Origin: Thinopyrum elongatum
Lineage: Eukaryota > Streptophyta > Magnoliopsida > Poales > Poaceae
Assembly (NCBI GenBank): GCA_011799875.1
Contig: CM022297.1
Coordinates: 366,277,105-366,341,104 of the forward strand
DNA: 64,000 bases
Direction: 5' to 3'
The position numbers and the translations under genes were made by a program. Below the pieces are notes generated by a model. It searched no databases. It saw only the letters and a program-made list of their open reading frames with translations, and had not been told where the DNA came from. Below are positions 34,159 through 42,982 of the stretch, in pieces. Numbering within the stretch: position 1 is the first letter of the stretch; each line of letters begins with the position of its first letter.

Positions 34159-35969
34159 GTGAGTGGGAGGAAAGTAGAACTTGATGAGGTAATTGTACCT
34201 TCTCTCGAATTGGAAAGTAGCACATCACAGAAAACTGTTCCCGTGATGCCTACATCAACTAGAGAGGAAGTAAATGATGATGATCATGAAACTTCAGATC
34301 AAGTTACTACTGAACCTCGTAGGTTGACCAGAGCACGATACGCACCAGAGTGGTACGGTAATCCTGTCCTGGAAGTTATGTTATTAGACCATGGAGAACC
34401 TACGAACTATGAAGAAGCTATGATGAGCCTAGATTCCGATAAATGGCTTGAGGCCACGAAATCTGAGATAGGATCCATGTATGAGAACAAAGTGTGGACT
34501 TTGATGGACTTGCCCGATGATCGGCAAGCCATTGAGAATAAATGGATCTTCAAGAAGAAGACTGACGTTGATGGTAATATTACTGTCTACAAAGCTCGAC
34601 TTGTCGCGAATGGTTTTCGACAAGTTCAAGGAGTTTACTACGATGAGACTTTCTCACCCGTAGCGATGCTTAAGTCTGTCTGAATCATGTTAGCAATTAC
34701 CGCATTTTATAATTATGAAATCTGGCAAATGGACGTCAAAACTGCATTCATGAATGGATTTCTTAAAGAAGAGTTGTATATGATACAACCAGAAGGTTTT
34801 GTCGATCCTAAAGGTGCTAAAAAAGTGTGCAAGCTCCAGCGATCCATCTATGGACTGGTGCAAGCATCTCGGAGTTGGAATATACGGTTTGATGAGGTGA
34901 TCAAAGCATATGGTTTTATACAGACTTACGGTGAAGCCTGTATTTACAAGACAGTGAGTGGGAGCTCTGTAGCATTTCTGATATTATATGTGGAAGACAT
35001 ATTGTTGATTGGAAATGATATAGAATTTCTAGATAGCATAAAAGGATACTTGAATAAGAAATTTCAATGAAAGACCTCGGTGAAGCTGCTTATATATTGG
35101 GCATCAAGATCTATAGAGATAGATCGAGACGCTTAATAGGACTCTCACAAAGCACATACCTTGACAAAGTTTTGAAGAAGTTCAAAATGGATCAGTCAAA
35201 GAAAGGGTTCTTGCCTGTGTTACAAAGTGTGAAATTGAGTCAGACTCAAAGCCCGACCACTACAGAAGATAGAGAGAAAATGAAAGTCATTCCCTATGCC
35301 TCAACCATAGGTTCTATCATGTATGCTATGCTATGTACCAGACCTGATGTGTGCCTTGCCATAAGTTTGGCAGGGAGGTACCAAAGTAATCCAGGAGTGG
35401 ATCACTGGACAGCGGTCAAGAACATCCTGAAGTACGTGAAAAGGACCAAGGATATGTTTCTCGTTTATGGAGGTGACGAAGAGCTCATCGTAAATGGTTA
35501 CGTCGATGCTAGCTTCGACATTGATCCGCATGACTCTAAGTCACAAACCGGATACATATTTGTATTGAATGGTAGAGCTGTCAGTTGGTGCAGTTCCAAG
35601 CAGAGCGTCATGGCGGGATCTGCGTGTGAAGCGGAGTACATAGCTGCTTCGGAAGCAGCGCATGAAGGAGTCTGGATGAAGGAGTTCATATCCGATCTGG
35701 GTGTAATACCTAGTGCATCGGGTCCAATGAAAATCTTTTGTGACAACACTGGAGCAATTGCCTTGGCGAAGGAATCCAGGTTGCACAAGAGAACCAAACA
35801 CATCAAGAGACGCTTCAACTCCATTCGTGAAAAGGTCAAGGATGGAGATATAGAGATTTGCAAAATACATACGGATCTGAATGTAGCAGACCCGTTGACT
35901 AAGCCTCTTCCACGAGCAAAACATGATCAGCTTCAAGACTCCATGGGTGTTAGATTCATTACAATGTAA
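34159..35969 (+). pseudogene. Copia reverse transcriptase and RNase H, inactivated
   Basis: The RT starts near 34380, with NKWIFKKKTDVDG and FSPVAMLKSV motifs. A TGA at 34681-34683 interrupts it. The catalytic YVDD box is changed to YVED (34987-34998), and a frameshift occurs at about 35067. RNase H follows with an intact-looking GYVDASF...EAEYIAASEA...DNTGAI series of acidic residues, ending at 35969. This is the best-preserved part of the element. Confidence 0.9.
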
Positions 35970-35988
35970 TCTAGATTATTGACTCTAG

Positions 35989-36002
35989 TGCAAGTGGGAG
36001 AC
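35989..36002 (+). other. Copia polypurine tract
   Basis: CAAGTGGGAGAC directly precedes the TG of the 3' LTR, as in BARE-like elements. Confidence 0.8.
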
Positions 36003-37637
36003 TGAAGGAAATATGCCCTAGAGGCAATAATAAAGTTGTTATTTTATATTTTCTTATTCATGATAAAGGTTTATTATTCATGCTAGAATTGTATTGATTG
36101 GAAACTGAAATACATGTGTGGATACATAAACAAATACCGTATCCCTAGTAAGCCTCTACTTGACTAGCTCGTTGATCAAATATGGTTAAGGTTTCCTAAC
36201 CATAGACATGTGTTGTCACTTGATAACGGGATCACATCATTAGGAGAATGATGTGATCGACAAGACCCATCCGTTAGCTTAGCATATGATCGTTCAGTTT
36301 ATTGCTATTGCTTTCTTAATGTAAAATACATATTCCTTCGACTATGAGATCATGCAACTCCCGGATACCGAAGGAATACCTTGTGTGCTATCAAACATCA
36401 CAACGTAACTAGGTGATCATAAAGATGCTCTACAGGTATCTCCGAAGGTGTCTGTTGAGTTGGCATGGATCGAGATTAGGATTTGTCACTCCGTGTATCG
36501 AAGAGGTATCTCTGGGCCCTCTCGGTAATGCACATCAAAAGAAGCTTGCAAGCAAAGTGACTAAGGAGTTAGCTACGAGATGATGTATTACAGAACGAGT
36601 AAAGAGACTTGCCGGTAACAAGATTGAACAAGGTATGAAGATACCGACGATCGAATCTCGGGCAAGTAACATACCGACAGACAAAGGGAATTACGTATGT
36701 TGTCATAAGGTTCGACCGATAAAGATCTTCGTAGAATATGTAGGAACCAATATGGGCATCCAGGTTCCGCTATTGGTTATTGACCGGAGAGGTGTCTCGG
36801 TCATGTCTCCATAGTTCTCGAACCCGTAGGGTCCGCACGCTTAAAGTTCATTGACGATATAGTGTTATATGAGTTATGTGATTTGGTGACCGAATGTTGT
36901 TCGGAGTCCTGGATGAGATCACGGACATGAGGAGGAGCTCCGGAATGGTCTAGAGGTAAAGATTGATATATAGGACGATGATGTTTGGATAGCCGAAGAG
37001 TTTCGGGGGTACCTGGTATTCATCGGGTCACCGGAAGTGGTTCCGGGAAGCCCCGGGAGGCTATATGGGATTAATGGGCCAAAGGGAGGAACACACCAGC
37101 CCACAAGGGGCTGGTGCACCCCTCTCCCTGGCCGCCGGCCCTAGGGGAAGGAAAGGGGGAGGGTTGGCCACTCCTGCCTTTCCCTCCTCATGAGAGAAAG
37201 GAAAGGGGGTCGCCACCTCCGCGTGCCTTCCTCCCGTGCACAAATAAGGAAGGGGGGCGCGGCTAGGGCAGGAACCCAAGGAGGATTCGGTCTCCTTGGG
37301 GGTGCCTCCTGGCTGCCTCCCTTCTCCCCCCACCTATATATATGAGGGAGGGGGCGCCACACAACACCACGACAATCTCTTAGCCGTGTGCGGCGCCCCT
37401 CTCCATAGTTTCATCCCTCGGTCATATTTTCTTAGTGCTTAGGCGAAGCCTTGCGGAGATAGCATCACCACCACCGTCACCATGCTGTCGTGCTGCCGGA
37501 ACTCATCTACTACTTCGCCCGTCTTGCTGGATCAAGAGGGCGAGGATGTCACCAAGCTGAACGTGTGCTGAACGCGAAGGTGTCGTATGTTCGGTACTTG
37601 ATCGGTTGGATCGCGAAGAAGTTCTACTACATCAACC
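36003..37637 (+). repeat. Copia 3' LTR, truncated at its right end
   Basis: It aligns with 28988-30620 and loses homology after ACTACATCAACC at 37637. The last about 136 bp of the LTR are missing. Confidence 0.9.
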
Positions 37638-37940
37638 CTCTCAGCATCAAAGTTGGCTTTGATCTTTTCAATCTCCTCCAATGAAGATTTCAGATTTGAC
37701 ACAACCTTGGCTTGTTCAGCTCGTGCTGTTTCCAAATCTATTTTTAAGCCGGCCATGTTTGACTCGCCCAGGCTTAAAGCTTCCTGCCAAGGATTATATA
37801 GAATAATGTCAGTCAAATGATTACTGCGTTGATTGAATCAGCATTGAAAGTATCTAAGTCCCACGCACATTTCAAGCAATGTCCTTGGCACTTGGGGGCT
37901 AATGTATGATGATTTTTAAAGTCTATTATACAAAGAAGAA

Positions 37941-38135
37941 CCAGTTCATCTTCTTCAAGATAAGCCGGCCCTTGGGGGCTACAGGCGATTCTTTACAAAG
38001 TTGTTATTTAAAAGACCCGGCTCATCTTATCAAGATAAGCCGGCCCTTGGCGGCTACAGGCGATTCTTTACAAAGTTGTTATTTAATAGACCCGGCTCAT
38101 CTTATCAAAATAAGCCGGCCCTTGGGGGCTACATG
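37941..38135. repeat. 75-bp tandem repeat (about 2.5 copies) in an intron of A's antisense gene
   Basis: TAAGCCGGCCCTTGG recurs at 37961, 38036 and 38111, exactly 75 bp apart. Each unit contains CTTGG(G/C)GGCTAC, similar to the PPT of Tat elements on the sense strand of A. One more CTTGGGGGCTA lies at 37891-37901. The array falls between the exon 4 donor (38174) and exon 5 acceptor (37784). Confidence 0.92.
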
Positions 38136-41067
38136 AGTATGTATGTGTAAGACGGAGAGGGGTTAAGTTCATACCTCATACTTTTGCTTCATCATGTTTA
38201 CTAGGCCGGCCTCCATGTCACGGCTTGTATGAAGACGGCTTAGATATCCCGCGTGCAACTCGCCCGCACTAAATTCTACATAGCTTTGCAGATCCAGCTT
38301 TGTCTTGCCTTTCTCCAATAAAGGCGCTTCTTCTTTAGCAGTGTGCTTAGCTAGCACAGTGGAGGCTCCTGGCACCTTATAACCCATACCAGTGATAGTA
38401 ACATCATCAGTGCTTTTCTCAGAAGGGATTTCTTCAACTGGTTTGATAAGAGTGGGACTTGGCGGGTCATGGCTATCTGCCGGGTTAGCGTCAGTGTCCA
38501 TGGCCTCAGAAGGTGCTGCATCAGTTTGTGAAGGTGCTGCATCAAGATTTTGGGACCTCAGAGGTTTTAAACACCTCTTTCTCTGGCTCAGAGACCTCGG
38601 GAGCCTTGGAAGAGCTGCCCACCTTTTGCTTTTTACTAGTTTTTGCCTTGGCCCTGTGACAAGAATATAAAAGCTTATGAGTATATGACAACAAGTTTTT
38701 GTCAACAAATGAAAAAACTTACCCTGGGTTAACAACGAAGGCAGGAAGCTGGTGTTCCAGTTGAGTCGCCAGATGACGGAGGCGTTCCTTGATAGTTTGA
38801 GTCAGAAGGGTTAAGAGGTTTCCGCATGAGACCGACTCGTGGAAGAAATAGAGTCGGGCTATGAGGCACCTCATTGCGATGTTTCCGAGGAGCCGGCGTG
38901 TTGGATAAACCGACCACGAGATCTTCAGAGCCACCGCTCTAGTTCTGACGCCTGGACTCATGCTGCTGTTTCTTCAAAAGAAAGTTGGGGTCCAAATAAG
39001 CATGAGGGTGAGAAAATCTTACTTTCCAGATGACCCGCCGTGTTTTCTTTCTTGGCAAGGGTTCTGAGTCAGAGGAGATAGGAATTACCTCTGCTTCGTT
39101 GGTCTGGCTTGTCTCCACTTCGTCCTGAGAGGAATCAGCATCAACAAGTTGCATGAAAAGAAGACCAAGGGGGTCAAGTTCTACCTCCGACTCATCTAGC
39201 TGGAGTAGCTCTTCTGCTGTCTGTTTCTTACGGTGACCTGGACCATGAGGCTTCACTGCTTTACTCTTCTTAGCTGGCGTGGCTGCTATTATTTTCTTCT
39301 TCCAGAAAGTAGAACCGGCCTATATACATACATATATTGGCAGTAATTTAAAAGGATATGAAGCACAAAAGATAGATACGCAAGATGAAGATTTACTCAA
39401 AGTACTTACTGCAGGAGCCGGGTTAAGAATGCAGAAAGGATTCAGCCCCGTTTTATTGCAGGCTTCTTGAGGCTCCCCAAGCAGTGACTTAACCATTTCA
39501 TTAATCTTCTTATCAGTCAGAGGTTTTTGATTATAGCATTGAGGGTCTTTCACATCACCAGTGTATTGGCACATTAAGCCGCTACGCCGACTCAGTGGTA
39601 AGATCCTCCATGAGACCCAGCAGCGAGTCAAGTTGACCCCGGTTAAGCCGTTGGCTATTAAAGCCCTTATCTTTGAAAATATGTGTGCATACTGAGCGCG
39701 TTCTGCGGTGGTTAAACGACCAGGAAGCTCGTTGTTGGTACTGAGCCGGTAGGGGCGATAACCCGGCAATGGATTTTCTTCAGCCGGAGCAGTATTCCTG
39801 CAATAGAACCAAGTGTAGTTCCAGCCCTTGGGATGGCTGGGTAGTACAGCAGAAGGAAAGGTTACGTCTCTCCGCCTCTGGATGGAAACACCTCCAAGCT
39901 CTAGACTGGGTCCGTCTGTCATTTCAGTCTGGCGATTGATACAAAAGAAATCTTTGAAGAGATCAATAGTGGGCTCCTCTTGCAGATACACTTCACAGAA
40001 TACTTGAAATTGGCATAGATTGGAGATGGAATTGGGACCGATATCTTGAGGATGAAGCTAGTAAAAATGTAGAGCGTCCCGGAAAAATTTGGACCTGGGT
40101 GGTGAAAAGCCACGGAGGAGGTGATTCGTGAAGATTACAACTTCACCCTCTCCGGGTTGAGGAATAGTCTCAGGACCGGGAACCCACCAGTGGATAACTT
40201 CTTTAGCCGGCAAAACCCCCATGTCCACATACTCATTGAGCATGAGCTCTGAGACTTGGGAGGCTACCCAGTCACAAGAAGTGGGAGCTTTAGACATGAT
40301 TGGCTGGGTTAAAAAACTGCAGACAAGGAATAAGAGTATGGCGGGTTAAAACTGCAATGATAAGCCGCCTAAGTGATTACATGATAGGCCAGTTATGACT
40401 ATAAGATGACAAACGTGTTACGGTGAAATATTGAGAAATTATGAGCCACCCTAACTATGGGAATGAGGTGACTGTCAGGCGGTTAAAATGCGGCGGGTTA
40501 AATTATGAAAGTATAAGCCGGTAGCATGCTGGCGGGTCGTCTAAGCAGAGACTTATTGAAGCTATTGCTAAGTATGGACAAACAGGTTTTGCAATCTACA
40601 GCTATATTCATGGATCTATGAGCAGTTCAAAAAGAAAAACAATTGCTAAACCTAAAGGGTGATGATGGAAGAACGAGCGGGCAGCCTATCGATCTTAGAA
40701 GGAAATATAGGTTGTTCAAGATTGAGATGATACTAAAACTACTACCGTAGTACTTTCCTGGTGTTTTCTGATCAAAAGTAGCCTCTGTTCAAAAGCTGTG
40801 ATGAACTAAGATGAACACCGATGAGCTCTACTCAAATAACCTAATGTAGATCTGTGAAAGGGGAGAAATAGTACTTGTTTGCGGCGGAGGAGAGAGGGGG
40901 CATGTCGCTGGATCCCGACGGCGACAGGAAGATGCGACGACCTCGGCTGGGACTAGCTGGCACAGCTCGACGGGAATGATGGAGCTCCGGTCGCAGTGGG
41001 TGTCGCGAGGAAGAAGAAGAAGTGGAGGCGACGGGGTGAAAAGTGAAGAAGGCAAGCCCCCTGTGCC

Positions 41068-41075
41068 TATTTATA
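41068..41075 (-). promoter_or_regulatory. TATA box of A's antisense gene
   Basis: The minus strand reads TATAAATA within CCTTATAAATAGG, 770 bp upstream of the antisense ATG. A 5' UTR rich in CT follows (about 41040-40870), and a splice acceptor lies directly before the coding exon. This layout suggests a spliced leader. Confidence 0.6.
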
Positions 41076-41191
41076 AGGAAAAAGAGGGAACAATAATAGA
41101 CATGTACGAAAATTGAGGGGGCGTAACAACTTCTACAGCAAAAAGGGCGCCTCGATTTTCAGAATGGTCAATTAATGCAAAAGATCCGCTG

Positions 41192-41233
41192 TGACGTCAT
41201 AAGGATTTTTCTGAATTTATAAAGATGACGTCA
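41192..41233. promoter_or_regulatory. Two TGACGTCA boxes upstream of A's antisense promoter
   Basis: Perfect palindromic TGACGTCA occurs at 41192-41199 and 41226-41233, about 120-160 bp upstream of the antisense TATA box. This is the usual zone for as-1/CRE-type bZIP sites in plants. Confidence 0.55.
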
Positions 41234-41344
41234 TCCTTTCATATGGCGGGTTATGAAGATCTGTTCAAGATTAAACATTTAAAAGAATCAAAGAAGACTC
41301 GCCAACCAGAAGCATTGAAGATTGACATGAACAAGTTCAAATCA

Positions 41345-41357
41345 ATCTGGGGCCTAA
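41345..41357 (+). other. Polypurine tract of element A
   Basis: ATCTGGGGCCTAA stands immediately before the 3' LTR start at 41358. It is weaker than the CTTGGGGGCTAC form found in related elements. Confidence 0.6.
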
Positions 41358-41650
41358 TGTTGGGGATATGACCCCACGGTGTAACCTGCCCTAGAAGGGC
41401 CGGGTTAGGCTGTTGGCGATTTAACAATGAAGCCTCAGACAGGCCCAAGAGACCAAGACATAAAGCCAGGGAGGCAACTTACGAGGTGGGCCGGATGGAA
41501 GCCCAAGGCTAGAAGACGGGGCGTGACCCGGAAGTGTAAGCCGCCCAATGGCGACTTGCCAAAGAAGGCAAGGCAACTTAGAGCCAGGATTGGTTACGAG
41601 GTATAACCCGACCAGGACTCTTGTAAGCCAAGGGCCTCAACCTGTGGATA
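41358..41650 (+). repeat. Element A 3' LTR, cut by element C at its TATA box
   Basis: It aligns with 11559-11851 at about 92-93% by eye. It stops after GGATA (41646-41650), equivalent to GTATA at 11847-11851 inside the TATATAAA box. The rest is outside the window. Confidence 0.9.
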
Positions 41651-42499
41651 TGTCGTGGTGGGCTCACAGCAGATGCCATGGGATGGCTAAAGAGAGGGAC
41701 AGGAAAGAGGCCACCGGTGGGCTCCAGAGGCGAGGTTGGTACGAGCGAGCGCGAGACGCAAGACGTACCCAGGTTCGGGGCTCTCCGGAGAGATAACACC
41801 CCTAGTCCTGCCGAGTGTGGTTTATATGTGGAGGGTACAGGCTTGCTCCTAGAGCTGTTTTGGGGAGGAAGGAAGGCAGGCCAGTGCATAGGCTGCTCCT
41901 TCTCCGTGTGGTGGATGTAAGTGTGTGCGTGTAGTTCTCCTCTGATCGCCCCGTGCATGCAGGCCTCCTGGGGGGTTTTATAGGCCAACTCCCAGGGTTA
42001 CAATGGTAAAGTTACATGGGTGTGGGGCCAGGTTGTCAGTGACTTGGAGCCGGCAGCAAGGCGCCGGGTCCATCGGGTGCGGGTCTCTCCGGGTCTGTCG
42101 GGTGCGGGCTGTACCGGGCCCGCCAGGCGTGGGTACGGCCAGCTGCTGGGTACTGTAGGCACGCCATGCGATCGTCATGGGACGGCCGCACCGTCCTACT
42201 ACAGGGTCACGCCCCCAAGACGCCGCCCGCCCTAGGCGGGGGCTTGGTCGACACGGCAGCCGCGCCCGTCGGGGCCGGCGTAAATGGGGGCGTGCTATAG
42301 CCATGCTGGTTTGTTGTTGGAGGTTTGGCTTGCGGGAGCCGGTCAACATGTGCCAGCTGGCTTGGCCGGGTTGCAGGACTTGGTCGGGCTACGCTGGGAA
42401 TCCGGCGAAGGGCAAGCCGGATTGAGGGGCATTGCTAGCCCCTATGTTTTTGAAAGGGATCCAGGTACCGTTGCCTGCCCGGGGTGCATCCCCCCGACA
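41651..42499 (-). repeat. Element C 3' LTR
   Basis: 849 bp, TGTCGTGG...CCCCCCGACA on the plus strand. The minus strand therefore starts TGTCGGGGGGATGCACC. The partner LTR is not visible in the window, so the boundary rests on TG/CA ends, the PPT and the duplicated GGATA/GTATA in A. Confidence 0.75.
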
Positions 42500-42515
42500 G
42501 TAGTCCCCGAAGCTG
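42500..42515 (-). other. Polypurine tract of element C
   Basis: The minus strand reads AGCTTCGGGGACTAC directly before TGTCGGGG. The core TCGGGGACTAC recurs in an intron of the antisense gene (near 45718). Confidence 0.7.
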
Positions 42516-42887
42516 TGAAGGCTCGCCGGCTTAAAGCAGGGGGGCCTTCGCAGTTTCACCCCCTGAGAAGGCGGCTGATGTTGATGAAGCTTGCGACCGC
42601 CGGGTCCGGCAACACCCACTGTGTGCCGGCTTCCGGAAGCCGGACCGCGGCACCTCTGCATGAGCGGGAAACCGAGGAGTCCTGCAAAATCTTGATGGGT
42701 AAGGGACGCGCCTCCCATGGCCCGACGCGGGCGCCACATGGCGAACAGGAGCCGGAGAGGCCCTGCTAAGCCACGCGCGTGACGGGACATTACAGCGGGC
42801 TGGGGTTCGCCCGCCGCGCCCTCGGCCCCTGCACGGGGATTTATTGTGGCCACCGCGGACGGTTGCTTTTCTCGGAGCAGTTAATTT

Positions 42888-42903
42888 GGGGGGGGGGGGG
42901 GGG
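42888..42903 (+). repeat. Run of 16 G
   Basis: An uninterrupted G16 tract lies about 70 bp upstream of the TATA box of C's antisense gene. It can in principle form a G-quadruplex and is also prone to sequencing and length error. Confidence 0.9.
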
Positions 42904-42974
42904 ACGTGCCCACATAATGTGAGGAAGTCGAAAAGCGGGCGCAGCCGATCCCACTTCCCCATGTTCGGCCGCGG

Positions 42975-42982
42975 TTATAAAA
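42975..42982 (+). promoter_or_regulatory. TATA box of C's antisense gene
   Basis: TTATAAAA at 42975-42982 lies 177 bp before the ATG at 43160, with a pyrimidine-rich leader in between. Confidence 0.6.

Larger units (their letters stand above)
28988..37637 (+). mobile_element. Ty1-copia element of Angela/WIS/BARE type inside the antisense gene of A
   Basis: The 5' LTR 28988-30756 is followed by a PBS, gag-pol in copia order (gag, protease, integrase, RT, RNase H) and a 3' LTR from 36003. The 3' LTR stops at 37637, about 150 bp short, and antisense-gene sequence follows, so the right end and the right target duplication were deleted. Candidate left target duplication is TACTT at 28983-28987. 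LTR copies differ by about 5% in the 300 bp compared. Similarity of the LTR start (GAAATATGCCCTAGAGGC) to Angela/WIS/BARE LTRs is from memory. Confidence 0.93.
28315..40316 (-). pseudogene. Element A antisense gene: PF04195-like domain plus coiled coil, multi-exon, split by copia
   Basis: It runs opposite to gag-pol. Coding exon 1 (40316-39410, ATG at 40297) follows a TTGTCTGCAG acceptor. It has an N-terminal domain like the plant 'putative gypsy type transposon' family (FRDALHFY..LHPQDIGPN), broken by an in-frame TAG at 40058-40060. Donor GTAAGT at 39409, exon 2 39319-39023, exon 3 about 38962-38723, exon 4 38653-38175 and exon 5 from 37783 all have consensus GT/AG borders. Exon 5 encodes a coiled coil, is cut by copia, and resumes at 28987 with the C-terminal region. 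A TAG lies at 28435 and the likely original stop is at 28315. Exons 3 and 4 carry frame damage. Function is unknown. Antisense extra ORFs are known in plant Tat elements. Confidence 0.75.
11559..41650 (+). mobile_element. Element A: Tat-like Ty3-gypsy retrotransposon, interrupted three times
   Basis: The 5' LTR starts TGTTGGGGATATGACC at 11559 and its partner starts with the same bases at 41358. Order on the plus strand: LTR, PBS, gag, protease, reverse transcriptase, RNase H remnant, integrase, then an antisense gene, PPT and 3' LTR. Insertions B (16149-25644), copia (28988-37637) and C (from 41651) cut it. Without them A is about 12 kb, usual for Tat-lineage elements. LTR copies differ at roughly 7-8% over the 290 bp I compared by eye, making A the oldest datable layer. 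It is inserted in F2. Its right end is outside the window. Confidence 0.9.
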
